Assembly (NCBI GenBank): GCA_914767715.1
Contig: OU612073.1
Coordinates: 4,586,001 to 4,650,000, forward strand
Length of the DNA: 64,000 nucleotides
Direction of reading: 5' to 3'
DNA from: Membranipora membranacea
Taxonomy: Eukaryota > Bryozoa > Gymnolaemata > Cheilostomatida > Membraniporidae
Shown: in pieces, positions 26,501-39,539 of the stretch
Numbering within the stretch: the first letter of the stretch is position 1
How the letters are laid out: every line of letters starts with the position of its first letter
Made by a program: the position numbers and the translations under genes
The notes under the pieces: generated by a model
Databases searched by the model: none
The model's input: the letters and a program-made list of their open reading frames with translations, nothing else
What the model was told of the DNA's origin: nothing

Positions 26501-29500
26501 AACTACTACTGCCGAGGCAACAACAACCACTGCTGAGCTGTCAACAACTACTACTGCTGAGGCAACAACAACTCGTACTGAGCCGTCAACAACCACTACT
26601 GAGCCCACAACTACTGCTGCTGCGTCAACAACTACAACTGCTGGGCCGTCAACAAGTACTGCTGAGCCAATATCAACCGCTGCTGAGCCAACAACAACCA
26701 CTACTGTGCCCACAACTACTACTGCCGAGGCAACAACAACCCGTACTGAGCCGTCAACAGCCACTACTGAGCCCACAACTACTGCTGCTGCGTCAACAAC
26801 TACAACTGCTGGTTCGTCAACAAGTATTGCTGAGCCAATATCAACCACTGCTGAGCCAACAACAACCGCTACAGAGCCCACAACTACTACTGCCGATGCA
26901 ACAACAACCACTGCTGAACCGTCAACAACCACTACTGAGCCCACAACTACTACTGTTGTGTCAACAACTACAGCTGAGCCAACATCAACCACTGCTGACC
27001 CAACAACAACCACAGAGCCCACAACTACCACTGTCGAGGCAACAACATCCACTGCTGAGCCGTCAACAACCACTACTGTGCCCACAATTACTGCTGCTGT
27101 GTCAACAACTACAGCTGAGCCAACACCAACCACTGCTGAGCCAACAACAACCACTACTGAGCCCACAAATACTACTGCTGAGCAGTCAACAAGCACTGCT
27201 GAGCCGACAACAACTACCGCTGAGACGACAACAGCCTCTGCTGAGCCAACATCAAGTACTGCCGAGTCCACGTCTACCACTGCTGTGCCGACTACATCCA
27301 CTGCTGATCCCACAACTACCACTGCTGGGCTGACAACATCCGTTACTGAGCCCACAACTACTACTGCAGAGTCAGCAACAACCACTACTGAGCTGACAAC
27401 ATCCACTGCTGAGCCCACAACTACTACTGCCGAGTCAACAACTACCACTGCTGAACCGACGCCATCCACAGCTGAGCCCACAACTACTACTGCCGAGTCA
27501 ACAACTACCACGGCCGAGCCAATAACATCCACTGCTGAGCCCACAACTCCTACTGCCGAGGCAACAACAAACACTGCTGAGCCTCCAACAACCACTACTG
27601 AGCCCACAACTACTGCTGCTGCGTCAACAACTACAACTGCTGATCCATCGACAAGTACAGCTGCTGCTGAGCCAACAACAACCACTACTGAGCCCACAAC
27701 CACTACTGCCGATGCAACAACAACCACTGCTGAGCTGTCAACAACCACTACTGTGCCAACAACTACTACTGCTGAGGCAACAACAACCCGTACTGAGCCG
27801 TCAACAACCACTACTGAGCCCACAACTACTGCTGCTGCGTCAACAACTACAACTGCTGATCCGACAACAAAGACAGCTGATCCAATATCAACCACTGCTG
27901 AGCCAACAACAACCACTACGGAGCCCACAACTACTACTGCCGATGCAACAACAACCACTGCTGAACCGTCAACAACCACTACTGAGCCCACAACTACTAC
28001 TGTTGTGTCAACAACTACAGCTGAGCCAACATCAACCACTGCTGACCCAACAACAACCACTACAGAGCCCACAACTACCACTGCCGAGGCAACAACAACC
28101 ACTGCTGAGCCGTCAACAACCACTACTGAGCCCACAACTACTACTGTTGTGTCAACAACTACAGCTGAGCCAACATCAATCACTGCTGACCCAACATCAA
28201 CCACTACAAAGCCCGCAACTACCACCGCCGAGGCAACAACAACCACTGCTGAGCCGTCAACAACAACTACTGAGCCCACAACTACTACTGCCGAGTCAAC
28301 AACTACAACTGCTGAACCGACACCATCCACAGCTGAGCCCACAACTACTACTACCGAGTCAACAACTACCACGGCCGAGCCGACAACAGCCACAGCTGAG
28401 CCCACAACTCCTACTGCCGAGGCAACAACAACCACTGCTGAGCCTCCAACAACCACTACTGAGCCCACAACTACTGCTGCTGCGTCAACAACTACAACTG
28501 CTGATCCATCAACAAGTACAGCTAAGCCAACAACAACCACTGCTGAGCCAACAACAACCACTACTGAGCCCACAACCACTACTGCCGATGCAACAACAAC
28601 CACTGCTGAGCTGTCAACAACCACTACTGTGCCCACAACTACTACTGCTGAGGCAACAACAACCCATACTGAGCCGTCAACAACCACTACTGAGCCCACA
28701 ACTACTGGTGCTGCGTCAACAACTACAACTGCTGGTCCGTCAGCAAGTACTGCTGAGCCAATATCAACCGCTGCTGAGCCAACAACAACCACTACAGAGC
28801 CCACAACTACTACTGCCGAGGCAACAACAACCACTGCTGAGCTGTCAACAACTACTACTGCTGAGGCAACAACAACTCGTACTGAGCCGTCAACAACCAC
28901 TACTGAGCCCACAACTACTGCTGCTGCGTCAACAACTACAACTGCTGGGCCGTCAACAAGTACTGCTGAGCCAATATCAACCGCTGCTGAGCCAACAACC
29001 ACTACTGTGCCCACAACTACTACTGCCGAGGCAACAACAACCACTACTGAGCCCACAACTACTGCTGCTGCGTCAACAACTACAACTGCTGGTTCGTCAA
29101 CAAGTATTGCTGAGCCAATATCAACCACTGCTGAGCCAACAACAACCACTACAGAGCCCACAACTACTACTGCCGATGCAACAACAACCACTGCTGAACC
29201 GTCAACAACCACTACTGAGCCCACAACTACTACTGTTGTGTCAACAACTACAGCTGAGCCAACATCAACCACTGCTGACCCAACAACAACCACAGAGCCC
29301 ACAACTACCACTGTCGAGGCAACAACATCCACTGCTGAGCCGTCAACAACCACTACTGTGCCCACAATTACTGCTGCTGTGTCAACAACTACAGCTGAGC
29401 CAACACCAACCACTGCTGAGCCAACAACAACCACTACTGAGCCCACAAATACTACTGCTGAGCAGTCAACAAGCACTGCTGAGCCGACAACAACTACCGC

Positions 29501-31179
29501 TGAGACGACAACAGCCTCTGCTGAGCCAACATCAAGTACTGCCGAGTCCACGTCTACCACTGCTGTGCCGACTACATCCACTGCTGATCCCACAACTACC
29601 ACTGCTGGGCTGACAACATCCGTTACTGAGCCCACAACTACTACTGCAGAGTCAGCAACAACCACTACTGAGCTGACATCATCCACTGCTGAGCCCACAA
29701 CTACTACTGCCGAGTCAACAACTACCACTGCTGAACCGACGCCATCCACAGCTGAGCCCACAACTACTACTGCCGAGTCAACAACTACCACGGCCGAGCC
29801 ACTAACGTCCACTGCTGAGCCCACAACTCCTACTGCCGAGGCAACAACAAACACTGCTGAGCCTCCAACAACCACTACTGAGCCCACAACTACTGCTGCT
29901 GCGTCAACAACTACAACTGCTGATCCATCGACAAGTACAGCTGCTGCTGAGCCAACAACAACCACTACTGAGCCCACAACCACTACTGCCGATGCAACAA
30001 CAACCACTGCTGAGCTGTCAACAACCACTACTGTGCCCACAACTACTACTGCTGAGGCAACAACAACCCGTACTGAGCCGTCAACAACCACTACTGAGCC
30101 CACAACTACTGCTGCTGCGTCAACAACTACAACTGCTGATCCGACAACAAAGACAGCTGATCCAATATCAACCACTGCTGAGCCAACAACAACCACTACG
30201 GAGCCCACAACTACTACTGCCGATGCAACAACAACCACTGCTGAACCGTCAACAACCACTACTGAGCCCACAACTACTACTGTTGTGTCAACAACTACAG
30301 CTGAGCCAACATCAACCACTGCTGACCCAACAACAACCACTACAGAGCCCACAACTACCACTGCCGAGGCAACAACAACCACTGCTGAGCCGTCAACAAC
30401 CACTACTGAGCCCACAACTACTACTGTTGTGTCAACAACTACAGCTGAGCCAACATCAATCACTGCTGACCCAACATCAACCACTACAAAGCCCGCAACT
30501 ACCACCGCCGAGGCAACAACAACCACTGCTGAGCCGTCAACAACAACTACTGAGCCCACAACCACTGCTGCTGCGTCAACAACTACAACTGCTGATCCGA
30601 CAACAAAGACAGCTGATCCAATATCAACCACTGCTGAGCCAACAACAACCACTACGGAGCCCACAACTACTACTGCCGATGCAACAACAACCACTGCTGA
30701 GTCAACAACCACCACTGCTGAGCCAACAACAACCCCTGTAGACCCTACAACTTCCTCTGCTAAGCCAACAACATCTACTGCAGAACCGGCAACAACCAGT
30801 GCTGAGCCAACAAGTACCACTGCTGAGCCAACAACATCATCTGATGAGCCAACAACTTCCACTGCTGAGACGTCAACAACCACTGCTCAGCCAACAACAA
30901 CACCCTCTGATATGATAAGCACCGGAGATCCTACAACCGCTTCTACAGAGTCATCGGTCCCCACCTTTGATCCAACAATTATTACAACACCAACAGTTTC
31001 CAGATTACCAACAGTTTCAATTGAACCAGTAACAACAACTGTCGCACCTCGTACCATTTTTAATGAAACATGTGGATCTAATGATGCATGTGGCGAAAAT
31101 GAGCTCTGTATTCAAGACGCATGTGACTGCGTTCAGGGATACTTTCGGGAATCAGCTACAGGAAGTTGCATCCAGACAG
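20514..31179 (+). CDS. Gene 2 exon 1: signal peptide, about 3.5-kilo-residue mucin domain, EGF-like module
   Basis: A single 10,666-base exon with no stop. The repeat is a degenerate seven-residue unit of the type T-[AT]-E-[PA]-[TS]-T-T, encoded by about 21 bases. Almost every residue is Thr, Ser, Pro, Ala or Glu, so dense O-glycosylation is expected. There is no Cys until the final module (about 31066-31170): C-x5-C-x5-C-x4-C-x-C-x11-C with GYFRESATGS, very like gene 1. It ends at donor acag/gtttgt, phase 1. An internal CAG/GTGAGC at 21039/21040 is also a good phase-1 donor and could allow a form lacking nearly all repeats. Confidence 0.86.
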
Positions 31180-34100
31180 GTTTGTTGTCTTCCCCCCTCA
31201 GCTTCTACCTTGTGTTGGTGGTTGGTCATTTCCCCTTTAAAGGCAAAACAAAATATTTGCTTGCCTATCATAGTTTTTCCTTGCAACAAATAGCTCATCT
31301 CAGCTAAAAGTTTACATATCTGAACAAACCGCTTCCCCAAAAAAATCGAATCTGTTGATACAACCAGCCAACTTTATGATTAATTTCAATCTCAGATGCT
31401 GTGAAAGCAGAAGGAGCCACAACAAGCTTTGACGCCGGTTTTACAACACAACTACCCAACGGATGTGATACAGATATCGAAGATCCTACAACAGCAGCAT
31501 ATTACGAAATGAGCCGTGTCTTTCTTATTGTGGTAATGAAATCATTATTTATTTTAATCACAATTATTTAATCACGTCCCTGTAAAGATAATTCCGTAAT
31601 ATTCAGACAATGCGGAGTTGCTTTCATATAATTATGTATACAAGTATATAAATACAAATATACAAATATATAAGTGTTCTGAATTTGAATTCAATCAGTA
31701 TATTTTGTGCCTTATGGTGTGTTATTTTGTCGAAGCCCAAAAAATCATGTAAAATTGATCCATGATTCAATTATTTACACCTTTTATTACAGATTTATGA
31801 GAGGTTTGGGAGAGTTTTCCAGAGAGCATTTATTGGAGTGACCCTCATAGAGTTCCAGTAAGCTGATTGGTACACTTCATTGACAACACAAGGCTTTATT
31901 GACACCGCAATTTTTCATAGAAATACACATAAACAAACAGCAAGTCGTACACTGTGAGCTAATTGACGATGTTCTTTTGAGAAAGTTGTAGTCATAAAAT
32001 GGCACTTAACCGACTTAAACTGAACACATGTCATCAATGCCTTCTCATTGTAAAATATTTGATGATGATTATCTTGTGATTTAGATGTGTAGCGAGGGAA
32101 GGCAGTAGAAGAAGAAAGCGGGCCCTACGGTCAGACTTTGATATCGCTGTCAAATATGATATAGCTCTAAATACATCAGTGCCACTACAAGGAAGCAGTG
32201 GGGATAGTACAACAACTGTGGAAGTGCTGACTGCCGTCATCAACAATGTGACAGCTGATGTTGCTGATCAAACAATAACAGTCAACGGAGAACAGCTTAC
32301 AATCTTAGATATAGCAGAACCAGTATTTATAGGTATGTGTACAATGAGTTTGATAACGTTTGCCTGCTGCGTGCGTAGTACCCCTCTCACATACCCTGTT
32401 ATGCAACAGTTATTCTACTCTCACTGGGGGTATTTGTCTATTCCTGTTGAGATGACACTCTCCAAAGTATTCGCTTGAGGGTGCTTAGGTAACAATCTGG
32501 TGAAAATACTGCTTGTTATTCATCATAAATATTACATTATTATATTATTGTTAGTCAATAATATGAATTGAAGGCTGTACACCAGTCGTCATTCAACTGA
32601 TTGAACTGACTACGAAAAATAAAGCTACATCAGACATTCACTATGGTTCCATGCCTTGAATGAGTGGTCCACTCCGATTTTGAATTATGAATGCTAACGA
32701 TTTCAATGATGGAAAACACATGAAAAACATCTGCTGTGGCGAAGACTCGAACCCGGGTAGCCCACAGCCATATCCTGTGAAGGCATTGTGTGCAAGCTCG
32801 CTAACCATTCAGCCGCCTAATTGGATTCAACACAGTGTATGTTTTCGTATCAAAAGTTTCGTTCCGGTAAAAGCGGAAGTGGACTTAAATGCTATTCCCA
32901 TAGATCGATCAAGCTTAAAACTGGTGTCAAATCGATATATGGAAACATAGTGATTAATAGATTGCTTGACATGTGACCTATTGAAAATATTTGTTTTTGG
33001 CAATCGTTAGCAGCAGACAGAGCGGTAAAATCTTCCTCAAACATTAAGGTGGTTGCCGCTCTGACACCAGTCAGTGTTAAAGGGCAACCAAGGTTTCGCA
33101 GCAATGCATTAGTGGGTAGTAAATAATGTGCTGGGCAGCATCAGCTTTGTGCTCTACGCAATGCAAAACTCAAAGTAGTTGCTGACTCTAAGCTGGGTAA
33201 CACTTCAATTTAGGGGAGGTTCCAAGACATTGCAGTAATGATGATAGAGCACAGGCTAAATAATAACAGGAACAGGAAACTGCTCTGTGCTATTCTATTT
33301 TAGCTGAGTTTGGGTACCTGATGGATAAAATGTTTCACAGGAATTCTGGCTGAATAATCATCCGAATTAGATTTTGTCTTTTTCCCTAAGCAGAAGGTGT
33401 AATATGCTATCAATCAGTGAGAAGTTGTTTGAAACCCTGGTTGCCATTTGAGATTTGTCTGGAAGTTGGTTCCCAGAAACCAATCTCCGTAACTCCTCGT
33501 TTTCAACTCCACTTTCAAACCATTGTTTCTGTCAAATATATGCCTGTAATATGTAACCTTTAAAGTTGTTCGTTCATTTTTGCTTGTAGTTCCTCCCACA
33601 ACAACTATGGTTATACCAACAACTACCAACACACCAACCTGGTTACCTGCTCTTATAGCAGGAACTTTGTCAGGAGTTATATTCTTTGTTAGTGTGGCAG
33701 TAGTCGCTATATTTTGTGTGAGTAATTCTTATGGATGGTGGAACTTCAAGGGAAGGAGTTGGTTGGTTTAGTGAAACACAATGGTCATTTTAGATATCCT
33801 TGTTTGAATCCTAGTATAGCCCTTGAATTATTTGCATTTTAAACTTGCCTGCATGCAGTGCAGCCAGTCCTGAAGGCATCGGGCTTAAACCTTCTAATAA
33901 TCAAGACAGTGGTAGTACATCTTTCAAATATTGAGGCTAATTATCAGGCATTTTCCTGTGAGGCCAGTTCCTATATTGTTTAATCACCTTTTTAAAAATG
34001 CCATTTACTCAAGGCCTTTGTACTGATCGTGAGCCGGTTGAACACAATATAGGCCAAGCATAGAGCGTTTGAGCATTTCTAATATTTGATCTGATGAATA

Positions 34101-34938
34101 GAACAGGTGAAGTGAAGCAAATATTTTCTCTAATACACAAGGAAATATTTTGTTTAATGGGTACATTGGCTACAATGACAATCTATAGCACTCTATAGCA
34201 ATATACAGGCCTTTTATGAATGTCATCAATTGCTATTTTTTATATAGGCTAAGAGAAAATCCAAAGCACAGCCTGAGCTACACAGACATGCCAGTCTCAA
34301 GGCCTTACATCCTGCTCTAAGATTCCAGAGTAGTACTGTATTATCTGGACACAGATTCGCTGGTAGCTTCGGGGGAAGTGATACAAGTTCATCAGACTCT
34401 GAGCAGGGTCAGCGATCGTACCGTGGTGCTGAATCTCGCTGGCCAAATAATTTTTACCCGTAAGTTTTCAAATTAGAACTCAAATGGTGAAAGCTTTATT
34501 CATTTTTTGAAAGTCACAATAGATCGTTGTTATTTATATCAAACCCATGGCAACAAACTTGTGGTTATAGATAGCCTCAGCAACCAAGATCAACTCAGAT
34601 TAAAAGACATCTTACTCATTGACAATCACCACCGAAGCAATTCCAAATATCTTAATCACTATTGTCTCAGGGAATAAGTATAGATTATAGGACTATTCCC
34701 CCTCCCCCCCCCCCCTGCAAGGCATGCCGTCATTGTGGAAGAGACTTTAGCTACCTTTATATGGTTACCTCTGTGTCCTCTGACCGCTTTGAGACTATCC
34801 ACATAGGTAATTATATCCCAGATTGATATTATTACTTCCTCTTTAACAATGATGGATTTGTTTCATATTTACAGGTTTGCAAGGGGAGCACAGCCTGGTA
34901 ATATCACCAGACAGTATTATAGTGAATCACAAGCTTAG
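20514..34938 (+). CDS. Membrane mucin gene 2: giant mucin domain, EGF-like, SEA with furin site, TM, tail (3839 aa, 7 exons)
   Basis: Coding exons are 20514-31179, 31396-31532, 31793-31857, 32085-32332, 33590-33717, 34248-34459 and 34875-34938 (stop TAG), phases 1, 0, 2, 1, 0, 2. The total is 11520 bases, exactly 3840 codons. The protein has a signal peptide (CIILLLTIPSTTA), about 3500 residues of Thr-rich mucin repeats, a six-Cys EGF-like module, a SEA-type domain with RRKR at 3632-3635, a transmembrane helix (about 3725-3747) and a 91-residue tail ending [12 protein letters not shown]. Five of the six 3' coding exons match gene 3 in length exactly (137, 65, 248, 212, 64), so genes 2 and 3 are the closest pair. 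The role is inferred from architecture: a very long cell-surface mucin with a cleavable ectodomain. Confidence 0.86.
22070..24825 (+). repeat. Tandem duplication of about 1377 bases inside gene 2 exon 1
   Basis: The landmark tgtgtcaacaactacagctg (followed by agccaacatcaatcactgc) occurs at 22631 and 24008, exactly 1377 bases (459 codons) apart. Many rare variants are shared on both sides, for example the unit with cactttacggccc. A third, partial copy begins near 25285. Confidence 0.75.
25844..30427 (+). repeat. Near-identical tandem duplication of about 2.3 kb inside gene 2 exon 1
   Basis: The same landmark recurs at 25844, 28148 and 30428. The first copy is 2304 bases and the second 2280; the 24-base difference is an in-frame deletion near 28995-29045. 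Elsewhere only scattered single-base differences are seen, for example at about 27757 against 30037. The copies are very recent, or maintained by gene conversion. Such a region is prone to length polymorphism and assembly collapse. Confidence 0.82.
31396..32332 (+). CDS. Gene 2 exons 2-4: SEA-type domain with polybasic cleavage site
   Basis: Exons 31396-31532, 31793-31857 and 32085-32332. Order: FTTQLPNGCDTDIEDPTTAA and YEMSRVFLIV, then RVFQRAFIGVTLIEFQ, then SRRRKRA, then DFDIAVKYDIAL (strand), VEVLTAVINNVTADV (helix) and TITVNGEQL (strand). This is the strand-helix-helix-strand-strand-helix-strand order of SEA domains, with RRRKR exactly in the loop between the two central strands. Exon sizes match gene 3 (137, 65, 248). 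Confidence 0.78.
32739..32817 (-). repeat. tRNA-like SINE head in intron 4 of gene 2
   Basis: On the minus strand, TGGTTAGCGAG fits a pol III A box and GGTTCGAGTCT fits a B box about 45 bases further. The 5' GGCGG can pair with the 3' CGCC, but the acceptor stem and anticodon arm are imperfect. This is better read as a tRNA-derived SINE or tRNA relic than a working tRNA gene. Confidence 0.55.
33590..33717 (+). CDS. Gene 2 exon 5: Thr stalk and transmembrane helix
   Basis: A short VPPTTTMVIPTTTNTPT stalk is followed by WLPALIAGTLSGVIFFVSV and AVVAIFC, one clear transmembrane segment. Acceptor tgcttgtag and donor tgt/gtgagt, phase 0. Confidence 0.9.
34248..34938 (+). CDS. Gene 2 exons 6-7: cytoplasmic tail
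   Basis: Exons 34248-34459 and 34875-34938. A basic start (AKRKSK) is followed by LHPALRFQS, RFAGSFGGSDTSSSDSEQ and the C-terminus [13 protein letters not shown], identical in its last 12 residues to gene 3. The stop lies 28 bases before a probable 3'-UTR intron donor (actcag/gtacca, 34967). Confidence 0.87.
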
Positions 34939-34966
34939 GATGGACCACAGCTTCTTCTTAACTCAG

Positions 34967-35803
34967 GTACCACTGATACATATACACACAGTAATATGAA
35001 CTATAATAATAATAAGTGACCATATTCAGTCACCACACTGACGCTGTTTTGTATGTGATACCCCAAAACTCACATAATACAATCAAAGGTGCTTTTTTTT
35101 CACATTTTCTTTAGAGTTGGAGATTTTTTTACAATTTAGTTTATTGGCCAGGTATCTAGAATAGAGGCTGGGACACGCACGTTTGTCTATTGTTATATTG
35201 TCTATGTCAGCCCTGTATTTGCAGAACCCAGATTTGTATTATATCATTTCACACAATTTCAATTTCATTTGGCAGTAATTTTTTGAATCTGTATTTTTGC
35301 ATTACATCAGCTATTATTCGGTTTTCGTGATTTCATTAAATAATCTGGCACTATATTGGTACAAACTATATGGCGCTCAAATTTTTTTCATTGCATATTT
35401 AAAGAGACATCCCTAGGAGTTTAAAGATAATAAGATCGCCTGCAAAGTTGAATTCCATGTATCCGTGTATCCTATTGGTACCTTGATTGAGATAGCCTCC
35501 CAGAGAGAAAGAAATCAGGTGCTCCTCATCTATGTAAAACTCATTGTTGGTAGCAATCCTAGTTATAGCCGATCAGGCCGCCGTTGAAAATACTGTGAAT
35601 TAGAAATAACGGCAAAAACGATTGTGATAAATTGCAGATTGACTAGTTTTAATGGCCAAGATATCAAGATATAGCAATCACCCTAAAGACAGATTTATTT
35701 TATCACATCTATGGGTACTAGAGCCTTAACCTGCTAACATAAATGCTACGTCAATCCAGTGATCTTTCTTATTTCTTTCTTTGTTTTTAATGTTTTTCTA
35801 CAG
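34967..35803 (+). other. Probable 3'-UTR intron of gene 2
   Basis: Donor actcag/gtacca at 34967 and a strong acceptor with a long T-rich tract (tgtttttctacag) ending at 35803. Gene 3 has the same donor type at the matching place after its stop. Both junctions fall within 40 bases of the stop, so neither should trigger nonsense-mediated decay under the 50-55 base rule. Confidence 0.55.
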
Positions 35804-35878
35804 CGATACAAAGTACTCAATCATATTTTGCACAATTAATTTAAGCTTCTTGAAGATTTGTCCACCCAATTAAAAAAT

Positions 35879-35884
35879 AATAAA
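35879..35884 (+). terminator. Candidate polyadenylation signal, gene 2
   Basis: AATAAA about 75 bases into the inferred 3'-UTR exon that starts at 35804. This would end gene 2 near 35900. Confidence 0.5.
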
Positions 35885-38294
35885 ACACAGTTGACAAAAC
35901 TAGTTATTTATAATTAATACAAAGTCTAGCTTTTTGCAAATTACTTGCATGTGAACATACAACAACAAATTTGTGTATACCTAACTGTGAACTACTGCAC
36001 CTGTATGGTATGTGAAGTCTGTAACAAGGTTCAATCTAGGTCATACATCTACAATATTTGGTTTGGATTAGTAAATATATCAAATGGGCTCACTTGTAAT
36101 ATGAATTTTCACCCCCCCCCCCATCTACCTCCCTCTCCAGGTGAAAGGTGGTTAAAATCAATTTACCCTCTATCCCATTTAGCTGCCAAAGCTCTTTCAC
36201 ACTTATGCCCACTTGCGGACTGTCTTACAAATAGAAATCGTGGCCTCAGAAATCTTTGGTGTCAGGTGTTACAACGGAAGATGAATCTGATGTTGCATTA
36301 TGGGAAGGCTGTTGTACAAACTGCTATGCTAAGTTGAGCCGGCACTATAGACTTAATAAGTCTATGGCCGACACAAAATTACTAGTATTTTACAGCTTTG
36401 CGAAGTTTGAGCATTATTTGTTGTTGTTTAAACATATTACATGAGTTGTAAATGAGTTTCATTCTATGACTGGTGAGATTAGCCCAGGCCGACTCAGGCT
36501 TGTCTTGTCTTTAGAGTCAGATATATTTATGAAGAATGCAGAAGCGATACCCAGTCACGATTCAACTCTGTGAAATATTAGTACTGCCTTCACAATAAAA
36601 CAGTACACCAAGTTAAATGTTGCCCCAAGGCGGGACAATGTTTTGTTCTAAAGATGGGAGTTGTCCCAGTTTAGAATATGGCACCGGAGAAAAAAGATCG
36701 GAGGACTTGTCAATATTTGACCAAAATATTTAGCCCCTTTCATATCAAGAGTCCAAAGATGACTTTGATAAACTTGTTAGCAATAATATTATATCAGGTC
36801 CTATTCATGACATTGTAGTGAATAAATTTCTTCAGATCATTGTTATGAATGGCTTCAATGCCAATATCATGTTTTTTAAAGAAAGCCTAAAGGAAAGCCT
36901 TGTATTACAAGCATCAATATTATGAAAAGCGGCTATTTTGTATAAGAGAGTGCTCACTTGCAAATATCATTTCCACATAACAAAAGTATCCTTTTGTTTC
37001 TTAGGCGTGGTTGCAAAATAGTCAATATCGTGCGATTTTTATCAGTAGTGTTATTGTGCAATGTAAACTTTAATCTTGAAGTCATTCGTTGATCAGTAAA
37101 GGAGGAAACATCACCCTCATTTACGAGTTATGATTGTTTGTAGCTAAGTCGGATATATTGATATTTGGAGCAGAGAATCGATTTTACAGGTATTCAAACT
37201 ATATATTACTGGTATTTAGATTACCGGCTGAATCGTAGCACATATTTATGGTATGGCTGTAACATATCTAGCTGTTTCATTCATACTTGATGTCAAAGAA
37301 ATGTTCTGATAATTTGAAACAGACTGTCTAACTGGTCGGCGTGCACTGATCAGAGGGATCACAGTCTTTGCTCAAGTTTTTTGAAAATCCAAACTGATGA
37401 ATGAAGTACCGATGAGAGTTTTCAGCTTCACATAAGTAAGAGAGTGCTTGTTTATTTTGACTAGAATAGTTACTATAAGGGCACATTATTATAACACCAG
37501 ACAATCTTGCCCAGCTCTAACATGGATCAAGTTTCTTTTTTTGACCAAAGTTTCACTGCAATTTATGTCAAAAAGAATTTAGGATGTTTCAATATAAATC
37601 TTAAAACCTACCTGAGGTGCTGAGAGTTACGTGAGAAGTAAAACTCATTAAGGCATATATAATATATAATATAATATAGTTTGGCTTCAATTCCAGAAGT
37701 AGTGGAGTGTTAGATGAAATATTGATAAACAGGTCCATATTTGGGTGCTTGGCTGTTGGTGTCGAATTTTAGGCTTTTCTTCTGGGGACTTGTAAAACAC
37801 AAATTTAATTTCAATGGGACTGCGACTGTGAGATATTAATTTTTTTGATTACTGTTAACTTTAAAATGCAAAGCCTAGATCAGGACAGTGTGCTGATTGA
37901 ACTTAATTAATTAACTTAAATGCCCATTACCTTTCCATTTGTTGCATTTCTTTGCCTTAAATAATTACATATGGGCTTTTTTATTTTACTTACTGTTAGT
38001 GTAAGGTCACAACAGGACAAATCTTAGTGTGGCGATCACCTCTTCCAGCAACAACATCTTAGTGAAACTTCTAATCCCCTTTATATATTGGCCTTCATTT
38101 GCAGAATCATCCAAATATGTTCAAAAATTGAATTCTTTCCAAATTCATCGTGTTTCTACCAAAATTCTTTAATATGTTTTAAAACTCTTGTCATACAGCT
38201 AGGCAGTTATCTCAAAAATAAAATAATGCAGAGATTAAATTCTTCTTTTGACCATTTTCTTATTAAACAACCCTAAATTTTATTGCATCATAGC

Positions 38295-38822
38295 GACAAG
38301 TGTGCTATCGTGTCTGGGCAGCTCAAAATTACAGCCAAATCCTTGGAATGTGGATAGAGCGAGAGCACACAATTTAATTTGTTGAAGTGGAACAAAAAGA
38401 TGTTTTAAAACATTAAATTAATCAAACATATTAAAATACAAATATCAATATAAAAAACTCCTTTTCAAATTAGGATTTCAATTCTTAATTTTATCTCTGT
38501 CCCTTTGATAGATTTTGAGTATTTTGATCCTATTTTGATTTCCAGGAGCTGCAATGAGAGGAGCTTTGAGATAGCGCGCATTATCTCTTGTATTGCCATC
38601 AAGCGAGATGTCTCGTGGTCGATTCCCGCTGTCATCTGTAGGGATTTACCTTGGTTTCTCTCTAGCCACAATCCACAGCACTCAAATAAACTTCAAAACT
38701 GTCCTGGGGTGTCCGCTGGAGTGAATAGTCTCATACCACTACTCTCCCTCCTCCCACATAAGACAAGCCTATGAACAACAAGTGTGTTATCGTGTGTGGG
38801 CAACTCCAAATTGCAGCCAAAT
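38295..38822 (+). repeat. Pair of 45-base direct repeats around a SINE head
   Basis: acaagtgtgctatcgtgt at 38295 and acaagtgtgttatcgtgt at 38777 begin two similar 45-base segments that both end in agccaaat. Between them lies a tRNA-like head. They may be tails of two copies of one SINE family, or the terminal repeats of a small element. Confidence 0.55.
38560..38632 (+). repeat. tRNA-like SINE head
   Basis: gatagcgcgca (38570-38580) resembles a pol III A box and ggtcgattccc (38617-38627) is a good B box, spaced as in a tRNA. There is no convincing cloverleaf, and the sequence runs on into non-tRNA sequence, as in tRNA-derived SINEs. Confidence 0.5.
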
Positions 38823-39539
38823 ATAGAGAACACAGAATTTTAATAGGCCCGTAGTTCTAGGGGAGGCAGGGACGCTCTGATGTGTGGTAATTTTAAGGAA
38901 CAAAACATCATTTGAACTTTGAAATGAAAATTACTCATCCAAATACTTATCATAACAAAAGAGAGTGTAATTTAAAGTTAGGCAGTAGTTTTTCAAATGA
39001 CGATTTCAATATCATTTTTTCGTCTCCATCAATTTGTTGATAACTGAATTCATCCGATTCATCAGATTGTTTGATCGCTGCCTCAGCTTGGGCTCCTTTG
39101 ATCGGTGTTATGTAGTGTTGACTTGTCTGTAGCACAGTAATTTAAGTAGACATCGGTAATTATCCATGAGACGACTTTACAGTTTAATGTTTTACTAGCA
39201 ACGACATGTTATATGTTTAGACAAAGTGGGCTGGTTTAGTGCCTCTAGCCAAAGTATTAAAGAAGTATGATATAAGGCGGTGACTGTGATGATCTACCCA
39301 GGACACTTAAGTCAAAGTTGTGTCAATCACTGCCATTGGTAGCCCTATATTGACTATTTTAATAGTTGGTATTAAGTTGGATTTATATATTAATACCTAC
39401 GCTGAAAGAATACCGTTTAATGTCAGTGTAAATGGATACATGTAATAATTGGGTAGCCATTAAGGTGTATGTTTGGGAAAGACTGCGTTGGCCTGCATCT
39501 GCCTCTCGACTCTCATAAATTCATACTTTGAGTCATTAA

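Noticed and set aside
20603-30883. An open frame of more than 3400 codons on the minus strand (Val/Gly/Ser-rich)
   Set aside because: It is the exact complement of the ACN/GCN/GAG/CCN repeat of gene 2. Three-base periodicity removes antisense stops. There is no signal peptide, domain or splice context.
32739-32817. A functional tRNA gene on the minus strand
   Set aside because: A and B boxes are present, but the acceptor stem is mispaired and no clear anticodon arm forms.
35945-36337. 130-codon plus-strand frame with HLAAKALSHLCPL
   Set aside because: Crosses a C run, with no family recognised and no flanking exons. Briefly considered as a hAT transposase fragment, but the motif does not fit.
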